A DNA stretch of 64,000 bases from RH-chloro-G1 sp003670575 (GCA_947499615.1 CANMOP010000011.1:1-64000), one strand, 5' to 3'; shown: positions 1-8,351, counted from the first letter of the stretch. The notes: generated by a model from the letters alone, not told the origin. A program made the numbers and translations.

Positions 1-72
1 CCGCGCGCGAAGCGCACGCCAGCGAAGGCGCGCTAGCCCCCACCACGACCACTGCGGCGGTGATGGGAGATC

Positions 73-104
73 GCAGAAGGGGAGGCTCGCGCCTCCCCTT
101 CTGC
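73..104 (-). terminator. Hairpin after surface-protein gene
   Basis: A perfect 14-bp inverted repeat (arms 73-86 and 91-104, loop TCGC) lies about 40 nt past the stop of the minus-strand gene at 146-746. No T-run follows, so termination is inferred from position and stem strength only. Confidence 0.55.
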
Positions 105-145
105 TTGGAACCCAATTGCGGGTTCTCGGGTCACGGAGCCCGAGA

Positions 146-746
146 CTACCGCGTGCGGCCAGCGATCCGACGAGCGCCCAGCACTGCGGCCGCAGCCACC
201 AGCAGGCCCAGGACGGCCATGCTGCTGGTGCCGCTCGCGAGGCCGGCGTTGCCGGTCTTCGGGGCAACGGGCGTCACCTGCGCGGCGGCAACCACGTTCA
301 GCGCCGCGGTCGCAGCGACTACCTTGCCGGTGGCGTCGCCGCATGCGGCGTGGTTCAACTGAGCCAACACCACGGTGACGCGGTGCGGACCAGCCGGGAG
401 GTTCAGGTTCAGGTTGGTGTCCGGAGTGAACGATCGCCGGGTTGCCGGCCGGGATCACGTCGCCGGGCTTCAGCGCGCTGGCGTCGGTGTCCACGTAGTA
501 GTGCACGTGGAACGACTGCGGGTCGGCCGCCGCGGCAGCCTTGATCAGAATCGACGGCGTCAGAGTGACAGCGACAACGCTGGAGCCGGCAGCGGCGGGC
601 GCAGCGGTCATGGTCACGGCGGTCGGGCAGGCTGCCAGCGGCGGCGCGGTCGGCGTCGGCGACTGTGCCGACACACGCGTCGAGGTAGAGGCGAGACCGG
701 CCAGCAGCAGTACGGCCGCGAGTGCGGCAATCATCAGGCGTTGCAT
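146..746 (-). CDS. Secreted surface protein with LPxTG-like sorting tail, frameshifted
   Basis: The N-terminus (MQRLMIAALAAVLLLAGLAS) is a signal peptide, preceded by a good SD (AAAGGA). The middle carries FHVHYYVD and a Gly/Asn-rich stretch resembling DUF4399-type domains. The reading frame breaks near 416-422: up to AIVHSG the protein reads in one frame, and from TNLNLNLPAGPHR it reads in another, giving one extra or two missing bases. Rejoined, the product ends with APKTG, a hydrophobic helix (SMAVLGLLVAAAAVLGA) and a basic tail RRIAGRTR, the layout of a sortase-type cell-wall signal. Without rejoining, the upper frame runs on to 33 as low-complexity Arg-rich sequence. Cause unknown: real inactivation or an assembly error. 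The ligand is unknown. Confidence 0.6.
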
Positions 747-838
747 GAGGGTCCTTTCGAATCAGTGGGCGCGGGGATCACTGTCATTCCTGACAGCATC
801 CATCACAATGCCCAACTGCTACGGGATCTGGGCGGCCA

Positions 839-1267
839 TCAGCGCGTTCTCAGGTACCTCGCCACCAACACCAGGATGATCGACACCGTGGTGTAGTTTG
901 CCAGCGCGCGAAGCCAGCGAATCCCGCCCTGGAACTGAGAGAGCGACACGGCGATCGCGATCAGCGCCACTACAACCAGCACGGAGGCGAGTCGGTCGTG
1001 CGCGAACACACCTCGCACGGCCCCGATCACTGAGCCTCGCCGCGCATATTCGCCACCCACCACGCGGGCCAGGACCACCAGCCCCAGCGGCACGAGCGCG
1101 AGCAGCGCCGCGAGGTGCGTGAGCACGAACGGCCGCCGCCAGCCCTCGAAGCTCACAAGCAGCGCGCCGACGGTCACGGTCAGCAACACGAGTGCCGCCA
1201 CGCCCCACGCCCGGAACCACCGGTCCGCGACGCGCTCGACGCGCTCGACCGTCGCCATCCTAGCCAT
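839..1267 (-). CDS. Four-helix membrane protein, unknown function
   Basis: 142 residues with four hydrophobic segments (near AALVLLTVTVGALLVSF, LAALLALVPLGLVVLA, VLVVVALIAIAVSL and TVSIILVLVARYL). No recognised domain or catalytic motif. The start at 1267 is preferred because GGAGG sits six bases upstream; an ATG at 1273 and one at 1258 are alternatives. It is transcribed away from the gene at 1341. The function cannot be assigned from sequence. Confidence 0.6.
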   Translation of the reverse strand: MARMATVERVERVADRWFRAWGVAALVLLTVTVGALLVSFEGWRRPFVLTHLAALLALVPLGLVVLARVVGGEYARRGSVIGAVRGVFAHDRLASVLVVVALIAIAVSLSQFQGGIRWLRALANYTTVSIILVLVARYLRTR

Positions 1268-1340
1268 CGCCATCCTCCATCGCGCCGGAGCACGGCGCCC
1301 GCCTACCCAGCGTAGCGCGCCCGGGCGTTACCCTGCTCGC

Positions 1341-1835
1341 ATGTCGACGCTTCACATGACCAACGACGACGCACGCATCGTAGCGCTCGCGATCACGTAC
1401 CACCTCGGCCGTCCCGGCTCCGAGACGGATGCCACGACGTTCCGTCGTCATGACCGAGGCCTGCAATCGGTCGGCGCGGCGCTGCATCCCCAGCTCGACG
1501 CCGCGCAGGTCAGCCTGGACGTCACGCCGTACCAGATACACCGCCTCGACGAGGCGTTGCTCGGCATCACGAACGAATTGAAGCAGTACGAATTGTCGCA
1601 CCGTCGTTCGGCCGTCCCCGGACTGGAAGCCGCGATCGCAGCGCTCTTCCCTGCGCTGGCGCCCGGCCAGAGTGAGGACGACGCGACCGCGCTCGACCTC
1701 GTCACACAGGTCGTGCTGCTGCGCCGCCGGCTGGCCAACACCGTCCGCGAGGCAGCCGCGACCCTGGAAGCCGAGGGCGCAGCCGCCGAAGAAGCCGCCC
1801 GCGCGCGTCGCCCGTGGTGGCGATTCTGGGGTTGA
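1341..1835 (+). CDS. Hypothetical protein, helical, unknown function
   Basis: 164 residues beginning MSTLHMTNDDARIVALAI. The protein is predicted soluble and largely helical. The C-terminal third is Ala/Glu-rich (ATLEAEGAAAEEAARA) and ends in a basic-aromatic cap RRPWWRFWG, which could touch the membrane surface. The open frame extends upstream to 1119, but that part overlaps the start of the opposite gene and has an unlike composition, so the ATG at 1341 is chosen. No family recognised. It lies about 120 nt upstream of ferredoxin on the same strand, with a promoter in between. Confidence 0.6.
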   Translation: MSTLHMTNDDARIVALAITYHLGRPGSETDATTFRRHDRGLQSVGAALHPQLDAAQVSLDVTPYQIHRLDEALLGITNELKQYELSHRRSAVPGLEAAIAALFPALAPGQSEDDATALDLVTQVVLLRRRLANTVREAAATLEAEGAAAEEAARARRPWWRFWG

Positions 1836-1892
1836 TCACCAACATCCCGGCCCACCATCGCTATGGATCCTGCCGCCCCGTAATAGCGTCGC

Positions 1893-1922
1893 TTGCCCCA
1901 TTGTCCAACGCGCCACTAGAAT
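1893..1922 (+). promoter_or_regulatory. Sigma-70-type promoter of ferredoxin gene
   Basis: TTGCCC (1893-1898), an 18-bp spacer and TAGAAT (1917-1922). The predicted start is near 1929, leaving a leader of about 28 nt that contains the SD AGGAAGGGA before the ATG at 1957. Confidence 0.6.
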
Positions 1923-1956
1923 CGCCGACGGAACAGGAACAGGAAGGGACAGCAGC

Positions 1957-2229
1957 ATGACCTACGTCATCACCCAGCCATGCGTCGACGTGATGGACAA
2001 GTCCTGCGTGGACGTCTGCCCCGTGGATTGCATCCACTTCGAAGAGGGCACCGACCGCAAGCTCTACATCGACCCGGACGAGTGCATCGACTGCGGCGCG
2101 TGCGAGCCGGCTTGCCCGGTCTCCGCGATCTTCGCCGAGGACGACGTCCCGGCGGATCAGTCGTTCTACACCGCGGTGGACGCGCTCTGGTTCAGCGACA
2201 AGGACGCCGCGCGCGCCAAGGTCGTCTAG
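1957..2229 (+). CDS. fdxA: 7Fe ferredoxin (3Fe-4S/4Fe-4S)
   Basis: 90-residue electron carrier. The cysteine pattern is that of seven-iron ferredoxins: C9, C17 and C21-P for one cluster with C53, and C43-x2-C46-x2-C49 plus C25 for the other; the second motif reads CIDCGACEPACP. The start at 1957 follows a strong SD and gives the usual FdxA beginning (MTYVITQPC). A longer frame from 1672 is rejected because it crosses the preceding gene. Single-gene transcript: its own promoter at 1893-1922 and a hairpin terminator at 2264-2292. The redox partner is not evident from the neighbours. Confidence 0.95.
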   Translation: MTYVITQPCVDVMDKSCVDVCPVDCIHFEEGTDRKLYIDPDECIDCGACEPACPVSAIFAEDDVPADQSFYTAVDALWFSDKDAARAKVV

Positions 2230-2263
2230 CCTCTCGCGAATCGCCCTTCGCGATTGCAGAACT

Positions 2264-2292
2264 GAGAAGGGCGCCCATCGGGCGCCCTTCTC
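2264..2292 (+). terminator. Hairpin terminator after ferredoxin
   Basis: 13-bp perfect stem GAGAAGGGCGCCC / GGGCGCCCTTCTC with a 3-nt loop, 35 nt after the fdxA stop. It lies between convergent genes and may serve both. Confidence 0.75.
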
Positions 2293-2358
2293 ATATCCAT
2301 GCGCCGGCGACTCCGTTCGCCTGATCGGGCCGAGTCGCTCGCCTTGTCTGGCGGCGCG

Positions 2359-3246
2359 TCACATCCCGCGAAGCAGCGGAATCTCATCGTGCGCGAGCGG
2401 AGCCGACCCGGCATCGACGGCGTGCGAGGTCAACCGGACGCTCCCATCCGGATGCAGATCGACCACCAGCACGCGCCCGCTCGGCCCCAGCACGGTGGCC
2501 TGCCCGTCCGGCGCGCCCGAGTACGCCGCCACCGCGTCAGCCTGCGTGCCTTCACCGCGTGTGACGCGTGTCTGCTGCTCCCAGTGGCCCAGCGCCAGGT
2601 AGTCGTGCTCCAGTTCCGCGAGGTCCGTGGCGCGGATGTGGAACGAAGGCTGCCCGCCCGAACCGGGATGCAGGTAGTGCCCGTGCCCAATCCCGAGGTA
2701 CCACTGGCCAGCAGTGGCCACCGCCGCGCGCGCAGGCGCCCCGGCGAACGGCGCAAACGCGCCATCGTGCTCCAGGTGCGCGCGGCCCCAGACGACGATG
2801 CCGAGCGCCTCGTACACCACGAGCGCGCCAGCGGGCGCGCGCAACACGGTGAGGTTCGGCGCGAGTGCTTCGAGGTCGATGCGATCGTAGACGGATCCGC
2901 GGCCGACGTGGTCGTGGTTGCCGGGGACGATGAGCACCGGCACGTCGATGCGCGCGATCTGCTGCGCCGCGAAGCGCAGCGTCTCCTCGCTCACACGTGC
3001 GTTGTCGAAGAAGTCACCGGCGATCACCATGCAGTCGACGTGCTCGCGCAGTCCAACGTCGATCACGCCACGGAACGCCGCCTCAGATTCCGCACGCCCG
3101 CGCGCCATCGACCCCGGCCCGGATGGGCCAGCGTCGTGCATGCCCAGATGAACATCCGAGGTATGCAGCACGCGCCGATGAGGGCGTGACACGGCATCCG
3201 GTCCCCCCGTCGATCGCGCGGCGGGCCCGGACGGCGGCATGGTCAC
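2359..3246 (-). CDS. SbcD/Mre11-like metallophosphoesterase
   Basis: 295 residues. The calcineurin-like two-metal motifs are in order: DVHLG, GDFFDN, GNHDH, then GHGH and a late ALGHWE. This is the nuclease/phosphoesterase core of SbcD-type DNA repair exonucleases. It is shorter than full SbcD (about 400 aa) and no SbcC ATPase is present, so substrate and partner are unknown. About 25 Pro/Gly/Ser-rich residues precede the domain, so translation may start later. Its start overlaps the stop of the GlyRS gene by 4 nt (ATGA), implying translational coupling in one operon. Confidence 0.85.
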   Translation of the reverse strand: MTMPPSGPAARSTGGPDAVSRPHRRVLHTSDVHLGMHDAGPSGPGSMARGRAESEAAFRGVIDVGLREHVDCMVIAGDFFDNARVSEETLRFAAQQIARIDVPVLIVPGNHDHVGRGSVYDRIDLEALAPNLTVLRAPAGALVVYEALGIVVWGRAHLEHDGAFAPFAGAPARAAVATAGQWYLGIGHGHYLHPGSGGQPSFHIRATDLAELEHDYLALGHWEQQTRVTRGEGTQADAVAAYSGAPDGQATVLGPSGRVLVVDLHPDGSVRLTSHAVDAGSAPLAHDEIPLLRGM

Positions 3247-4562
3247 TTCGGGGCCAGCGCCTCCAGCCGGTCGCGCAGCGCCTGCGTCAGCCCCACCAAC
3301 GGGACGCGCACCTGCGCCATTGAGTCGCGCTCCCTGATCGTGACGGCCTGATCATCCAGGGTGTCGAAGTCGACGGTGACACAGAGCGGCGTACCCACCT
3401 CGTCCTGCCGGCGGTAGCGTCGACCAATCGACTGCGCGTCGTCGTACTGCGTGCGGAAGTCCGGCCGCAGCCGCTCCCACACCTCGCGCGCCGTCGGCAC
3501 CAGTCGCTCGTTGCGGGACAGCGGCAGGATGGCGACCGAGACCGGCGCGATCGATGGCGCCAGACGCAGCACCACACGCTGCTCACCGCGGTCGTCTGTC
3601 TCCTCATCGTACGCGTCGCAAAGCAGCGCGAACATGATGCGATCGACACCGGCCGCCGGCTCAATCACGTGCGGCACGACGTGTTCATTCGTGTCGGGAT
3701 CGAAGTACGAGAGCGTGTGCCCGGAGCCCACGGAGTGCGCACGCAGGTCGAAATCACCGCGGTGCGCGATGCCCTCCAGCTCGCCCCAGCCCCAGGGGTA
3801 CATGAACTCGACGTCGGAGGTGGCCTTCGAGTAGTGCGCCAGCTCCTTCCCCTCGTGGTCGCGCAACCGAAGATGCTCCGGCTTCACGCCAAGGGTGCGA
3901 TACCAGTCCATCCGCTCCTGCTTCCAGTAGCGGTGCCACTCCAGCGACGAATCGGGATGGCAGAAGAACTCCATCTCCATCTGCTCGAACTCGCGCGTGC
4001 GGAAGATGAACTGGCCGGGCGTGATCTCGTTGCGGTACGAGCGCCCGATCTGCGCGATGCCAAACGGCAGCCGCTTGCGTGTGGTGGTCTGCACATTCTC
4101 GAAGTTCACGAACATGCCCTGCGCGGTCTCCGGGCGAAGGTACGCAGTGGACGCGTCCTCTTGCACCGGCCCCACGAACGTGCGGAACAACAGGTTGAAC
4201 TGTCGCTCCTCGGTGAATCGCCCCACGGCCTTACACACCGGACAGGTGTTGTTCTCCACATGGTCGGCGCGCACGCGGGACTGGCACTCCAAACAGTCCA
4301 TGAGCGGGTCGGTGAATCCACCGACGTGCCCGGACGCCTGCCAGACGGCGGGATTGGTGATCACCGCGGCCTCGATGCCCACGACGTCATCGCGCCCCTG
4401 CACCATTCGGCGCCACCACAGGTCGCGAATGTTGCGCTTCATCTCCACGCCCAACGGACCGTAGTCGTACGTGGACGCGAATCCGCCGTAAATCTCCGCT
4501 GAAGGGAACGCGAACCCTCGACGCTTGGCGAGCGACGCCAGCGTGTCGAGGTCGGCTTTCAT
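3243..4562 (-). CDS. glyQS: Glycyl-tRNA synthetase (dimeric type)
   Basis: Class II aminoacyl-tRNA synthetase charging tRNA-Gly. It contains the N-terminal GFAFPSAEIYGGF and YDYGPLG segments, a zinc-binding Cys pair region (CLECQ...CPVCK), motif 2 around IGRSYRNEITP and TREFEQMEMEFF, and a C-terminal anticodon-binding domain. At 439 residues it matches the alpha2 type of Gram-positives, archaea and Chloroflexota rather than the alpha2beta2 type. The start at 4562 is preferred (AAGGAAAG five bases upstream); the frame is open to 4634. First gene of an operon with the phosphoesterase. Confidence 0.95.
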   Translation of the reverse strand: MKADLDTLASLAKRRGFAFPSAEIYGGFASTYDYGPLGVEMKRNIRDLWWRRMVQGRDDVVGIEAAVITNPAVWQASGHVGGFTDPLMDCLECQSRVRADHVENNTCPVCKAVGRFTEERQFNLLFRTFVGPVQEDASTAYLRPETAQGMFVNFENVQTTTRKRLPFGIAQIGRSYRNEITPGQFIFRTREFEQMEMEFFCHPDSSLEWHRYWKQERMDWYRTLGVKPEHLRLRDHEGKELAHYSKATSDVEFMYPWGWGELEGIAHRGDFDLRAHSVGSGHTLSYFDPDTNEHVVPHVIEPAAGVDRIMFALLCDAYDEETDDRGEQRVVLRLAPSIAPVSVAILPLSRNERLVPTAREVWERLRPDFRTQYDDAQSIGRRYRRQDEVGTPLCVTVDFDTLDDQAVTIRERDSMAQVRVPLVGLTQALRDRLEALAPK

Positions 4563-4738
4563 GCCGCTTTCCTTGGGTGAGAGGGCTTCTGTCACAGGTG
4601 CTCCGTGATAGTCGAGGTAGAGCGAGCGTAGCATCGGCGTCCGAGTAGCCTCAACCGCGACCGCACTCGCGTTCTACACACGGTGTACGATGCGCCCGTA
4701 ATGGAGGCGCTACTCACGCCATCGCTGGAGGGGGACCA

Positions 4739-4858
4739 ATGCGCAAGCTGCTGTTGACCATCGCCGGACTGGCGACCGGCGTCATGGTTGCCGTACTGCT
4801 TTCCGCTCGCCACGAACTGGCCGACCCGGGACGCGCGATGGAGGGCAGCGATGGTTAA
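4739..4858 (+). CDS. Small single-pass membrane protein upstream of c-di-AMP receptor
   Basis: 39-codon frame starting MRKLLLTIAGLATGVMVAVL: a basic N-terminus, one hydrophobic helix, then a short polar tail (ARHELADPGRAMEGSDG). It has an excellent SD (GGAGGGGG) and overlaps the next gene by 8 nt, with the downstream SD lying inside its own final codons, so the two are probably translationally coupled. It is too short for most gene callers. Function unknown; co-expression with the cyclic-di-AMP receptor is the only clue. The evidence is strong for translation, weak for role. Confidence 0.6.
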   Translation: MRKLLLTIAGLATGVMVAVLLSARHELADPGRAMEGSDG

Positions 4859-5219
4859 CCCCTCGGAGCCGACGCCGACCAAGCTCTGCGTCGCCATCTG
4901 CTCATCCACGGACGCCGACGCGCTGGTACAGGTGCTGGTCGCGCGCCAGTTCGCCACCACCAAGGTCGCCTCCACGGGCGGATTCCTGCGACGCGGGAAC
5001 GCCACAATCCTCGCGGGCGTCCCGGCCGATAAGGTCGACGAGGTGCTGGCACTCGTACGCGAGACCTGCCACGCACGCATGGAGTTCATGCCGACGCACT
5101 CGATCCCGTTCGGCGCGGAGACGGTCATGGAGACCGGCTTCGAGGCGGAGGCGATCGAGGTCCGCGTGGGCGGTGCGATCACCTTTGTCGTGGACGTGGA
5201 GCGCTTCCAGCGAATCTAA
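4851..5219 (+). CDS. darA: Cyclic-di-AMP receptor (DarA/PstA, DUF970 family)
   Basis: 122-residue PII-like signalling protein. Family hallmarks visible are KLCVAICSS near the start, the ligand-loop block TTKVASTGGFLRRGNAT, and the ending VGGAITFVVDVERFQRI. Family members form trimers that bind c-di-AMP between subunits; targets are generally unknown. The start at 4851 is supported by GGAGGG eight bases upstream, inside the preceding small ORF. It is convergent with the HD-domain gene, whose stop lies 3 nt beyond. Confidence 0.93.
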   Translation: MVNPSEPTPTKLCVAICSSTDADALVQVLVARQFATTKVASTGGFLRRGNATILAGVPADKVDEVLALVRETCHARMEFMPTHSIPFGAETVMETGFEAEAIEVRVGGAITFVVDVERFQRI

Positions 5220-5221
5220 GG

Positions 5222-6574
5222 TCAGCCGATCGCCGCCATTGGATGCGCGACCGCATCGACCTCCTGTGTCGACACCATCGTCGTCTCCTCGGTGCCACCG
5301 TGCTCGGCGTCGCGGGCGGCAACGGAGCGAAGCGCGCGGCGCAGCACGGATGCAACGGAAGCATCGAACTGCGTGCCCGTCGCCTGCTCGATCACTGCGG
5401 TCGCGTCATGCTCGCTGAGCGCCGCTCGGTACGGGCGTTCCGCTCGCAATGCCCAGTACGTGTCCGCCACGGCCAGAATGCGAGCGGGGAACGGAATCTC
5501 CGCGGCGCTCAGCAGGTTGGGATAACCTCGGCCGTCCGGTCGCTCGTGGTGGGCCTCTACCCAGAGCGCGAGCTCCTCGAAGCCTGGAATCCCTTCCAGC
5601 AGCTGCGATGCCCAGCCCGAATGGCGCCGCATCATCTCCATCTCATCGATCGAGAGGAGCGCAGGCTTCTCGGTGATGTGGCGCGGGACCCCCAACTGAC
5701 CGATGTCCATGACCAGGCCCGCGGCATGCAAGGCGCGGCCCGACAGCGCGTCCAGTCCGAGCTGGCGTGCGAGCGCGGAAGCCAGATCCGCGACTCGCTG
5801 CGACCGACCGTTCTCGCGCACTGCGGAGTCGACGACCTTGCCAATGGCCGCGGCAACACGCTCCACGTGCTGCATCGCCGGGCGTCCTTCCCCGGGCACG
5901 CGCTCCGTCAGGCGAGTCACCAGGTCGTCATCCCAGAGCGACATCCAGACGTGATCTTCGTTGAGCTCGGAGAGGGTCGCCTGCGCGATGCGCACGCCCA
6001 CCAGTGATTCCAGGTCATCCGGCTGGAAGGGACGGAGCGTGGCGCGGGCGCGCAGCGGGTTCTCCTGCGGGCCGAGCTTATCGGTGACCCAGTGCGCGGC
6101 GACGATCGCGAGTGCCTCCACCGGGACATCGGACATGGCCAACCGATGCGGCCGACCCTCGCCGTCCCAGCGCTCGTGCGTGCACTGAATGACGTGCTGC
6201 GTTTCCTCGTCGAGTCCCATCAACGACGCCACCCAGGCGCCGGCGGCAGTGTGCCCGCCCACGGGATCGACGGTAGACGGCACCTCGCGTACGGCGACGC
6301 CGGCGTCATGGAGCAGTGCAGCGTAGAGCAGCCGCCGGCGGGAGCCACCATCCAACTTCAGGCGTCGCCCAAACGCCAGCGCGAGATGTGCCACGCGCGC
6401 TGCGTGGCCGATCGGCTGGCCCTCGGCGAGGTCGAATGCCCCACTGAACTGCGCAACCAGGTCGATTCGCCGTGCGCGAGCTAGCTGCACCGGCGTGTGG
6501 TACTGCTGCGCCAGCCTCGGGGAGCGGTACTCACCCGCTGCGAGTGTCGTGTCGGCCTTCGCTTGCTGTACCAC
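5222..6574 (-). CDS. Tandem HD / HD-GYP domain phosphodiesterase-like protein
   Basis: About 450 residues with two HD-type domains. The first keeps HAARVAH, LLHDAG, GHTAAG and HERWDGEG, so its metal site looks intact. The second resembles HD-GYP (HSGWASQLL, HHERPDGRGYP, ILAVADTYWAL) but has MDIG in place of HDIG. HD-GYP proteins hydrolyse c-di-GMP and some HD proteins hydrolyse c-di-AMP; which applies here is open. The GTG at 6574 is chosen as start because GGAGG lies eight bases before it; the frame is open to 6688. No membrane segment or receiver domain is seen, so it is probably cytoplasmic. Confidence 0.8.
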   Translation of the reverse strand: MVQQAKADTTLAAGEYRSPRLAQQYHTPVQLARARRIDLVAQFSGAFDLAEGQPIGHAARVAHLALAFGRRLKLDGGSRRRLLYAALLHDAGVAVREVPSTVDPVGGHTAAGAWVASLMGLDEETQHVIQCTHERWDGEGRPHRLAMSDVPVEALAIVAAHWVTDKLGPQENPLRARATLRPFQPDDLESLVGVRIAQATLSELNEDHVWMSLWDDDLVTRLTERVPGEGRPAMQHVERVAAAIGKVVDSAVRENGRSQRVADLASALARQLGLDALSGRALHAAGLVMDIGQLGVPRHITEKPALLSIDEMEMMRRHSGWASQLLEGIPGFEELALWVEAHHERPDGRGYPNLLSAAEIPFPARILAVADTYWALRAERPYRAALSEHDATAVIEQATGTQFDASVASVLRRALRSVAARDAEHGGTEETTMVSTQEVDAVAHPMAAIG

Positions 6575-6758
6575 GTTCCAGTCCTCCACTCCGTGCTGCA
6601 ATGTTCGGCACGGAAGACTGGTTGCGTAGTGCGGTGCGCACGAAAATCGAGGCTGCCCGCCCACCGTCAGTCGATGGCAAGCAACCACCTCGGTGCGTCA
6701 ATCATGCGCGCGGTGGCCAATCCCTCTGTGAGGTGAATGGAAGGGAAACGAGGCGAGG

Positions 6759-7226
6759 CTACCTCGTCTCGTCCGGGAACCACTGCCCATACGGGTCGGC
6801 AGACGAAGACTCGGTGCCGCCGTCTGCGGCATCTTCCAGTTGGATCCGCCGCATCTCGACCCGCTCGCTGAAGGTGTAGTCCGCGTCCACGCGATCGACC
6901 AGGTCTTCGCCGGCTTCGGCGCGCTCGGCCAACTCGCGATAGTTGGTGCCAAGATCCTCGTCGTACTCGCGCCCGGCCTCTTTCGCCCAGCGTGCGAATT
7001 GACCGAGGTCGTGCGTCTGCAGCCGCGCCTGCACCTGTGCCTGGTCAATGTCGTCCAGGCGTTGCTTGGTGCTGCGGGTGCGCGCGAACGTCGACATCAG
7101 CCGCTGCAGTTGCTTGCCGCCACAATCCGGGCAGGCTGGCTCGGCACCCTCGGCGGCGCTTACGGAGCGGAAGAAGACTTCCACCCGCTTCTTGCAGGTC
7201 GCGCAGTTGTACTGATAGATCGGCAT
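6759..7226 (-). CDS. FmdB-family zinc-ribbon protein
   Basis: 155 residues. The N-terminus MPIYQYNCATCKKRVEVF followed by CPDCGG is the FmdB-type zinc ribbon (CxxC...CxxC). The remaining two thirds is acidic, helical and low in conserved motifs (DDIDQAQVQARLQTHD, ERAEAGEDLVDRVDAD). FmdB proteins are often labelled regulators of amidase/formamidase genes, but the biochemical role is unproven. It follows yraN and rnhB on the same strand, 52 nt after yraN. Confidence 0.85.
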   Translation of the reverse strand: MPIYQYNCATCKKRVEVFFRSVSAAEGAEPACPDCGGKQLQRLMSTFARTRSTKQRLDDIDQAQVQARLQTHDLGQFARWAKEAGREYDEDLGTNYRELAERAEAGEDLVDRVDADYTFSERVEMRRIQLEDAADGGTESSSADPYGQWFPDETR

Positions 7227-7278
7227 CGTGCCGCACAGTGTAATCAGTCACGCGGTCCGGTTCCAGACCCAGGCCCGC

Positions 7279-7659
7279 TCAGCCTTCCACCGCGTTGGGA
7301 ACGTGCTGAATCGACAACAGTCGCCCGTCGGCGGCGAGGTCGATCGCCACCAGGTCCACCCGCAACTGTTGCGGTAACTCCGGATGCTCCGCCGCAAACG
7401 CCTCCGCAAGGCTGGCCATCCGTCGCTGCCTGGTCGGCGAGAGTGCCTGAACGGCCGTGCCCAGTCGGCTGCCGCGGCGCAACTTCACCTCGACGCACAC
7501 CAATGTCTCGCGATCGCCAGTGCCTTCGATGGTAACGAGGTCGATCTCCCCCTCCCGGCGGCGGACGTTGGTCGCGATGACCCGGTGGCCGCGCTGTTGC
7601 AGGTAGTCGGCCGCCATTCGCTCGCCGGACGCGCCGAGCCGCGCGCGAGGCGTTGTCAC
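7279..7659 (-). CDS. yraN: YraN/UPF0102 family endonuclease-like protein
   Basis: 126 residues. The start LGASGERMAADYLQQRGHRV is typical of the family. The nuclease-fold residues are visible in GEIDLV and VCVEVKLRRG (E-x-D and ExK of a PD-(D/E)XK-like core). It is probably linked to recombination or Holliday-junction processing, but not established. The GTG start at 7659 lies 26 nt after rnhB, the usual genomic partner of yraN. Confidence 0.9.
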   Translation of the reverse strand: MTTPRARLGASGERMAADYLQQRGHRVIATNVRRREGEIDLVTIEGTGDRETLVCVEVKLRRGSRLGTAVQALSPTRQRRMASLAEAFAAEHPELPQQLRVDLVAIDLAADGRLLSIQHVPNAVEG

Positions 7660-7685
7660 AGCGGCCGTCCGGTCTCCGTGTCACC

Positions 7686-8351
7686 TCAGATCGCGTCGGG
7701 CCCTCGAGTCGATCGGTCCAGCGATCGGTGTGCGTACGCCGCTGCCCGGACTGGCGCCCACGCCTGCCGGTGCTGCGTACATGGCCCGAGTCGCGTCAGC
7801 GCTTCCCGATGCTCGCCGGTGGCGTACCCCATGTTGCGTGCAAAGCCGTAGCCCGGGAACAGCGGCTCCAATTCCCGCATCAACGCATCACGAGCGACTT
7901 TGGCCACGATGCTGGCGGCAGCGATCGAGACGCACAGCGCGTCGCCATCGATGATCGCCTGCTCCGGGATGCCAGCCGAGACGACCTCGCGGCCATCGAC
8001 GATCAGCGCGTCGGGCGGCTGCCGGAGTTCCCTCACCGCTATCCGCATCGCGAGGTGGGTGGCAAGCACGATGCCAATCTGGTCGATGACGTGCGGGGAA
8101 ACGATGCCGATGCCCCAGTCCGCGTGCCTGCGGATAGCGGTCGCCAATTCCTCGCGCGCCCGTGCCGTCAGCACCTTGGAGTCGCGGAGGCGGTCGATCC
8201 AGGCGGCACGGCTGCGCGGCAGCACCACTGCCCCGGCCACCACCGGTCCTGCGAGCGGACCGCGCCCCACCTCGTCGACGCCAGCGACGCGCCCGTGGCC
8301 GGCACGCCACATCGCCCGTTCATAGCGCCAGGTCGGCGCACCGGTGGTCAT
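7686..8351 (-). CDS. rnhB: Ribonuclease HII
   Basis: 221 residues. Removes ribonucleotides and RNA from RNA-DNA hybrids. Motifs: GVDEVGRGPLAGPVVAGAVV (first two carboxylates), DSKVLTARAREEL, a third acid region (DALIVDG, IDGDALCVSIAAASIVAKV), and the substrate-sensing MGYATGEHREAL. The start ATG follows AGGA seven bases upstream. First gene of an rnhB-yraN-fmdB cluster, divergent from ftsH across about 230 nt. Confidence 0.95.
   Translation of the reverse strand: MTTGAPTWRYERAMWRAGHGRVAGVDEVGRGPLAGPVVAGAVVLPRSRAAWIDRLRDSKVLTARAREELATAIRRHADWGIGIVSPHVIDQIGIVLATHLAMRIAVRELRQPPDALIVDGREVVSAGIPEQAIIDGDALCVSIAAASIVAKVARDALMRELEPLFPGYGFARNMGYATGEHREALTRLGPCTQHRQAWAPVRAAAYAHRSLDRSTRGPDAI

Noticed and set aside
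4673..4688. TACAC-ACG-GTGTA palindrome between glyQS and the small membrane ORF, considered as an operator
   Set aside because: Only 5-bp arms and no regulator nearby; too short to separate from chance.
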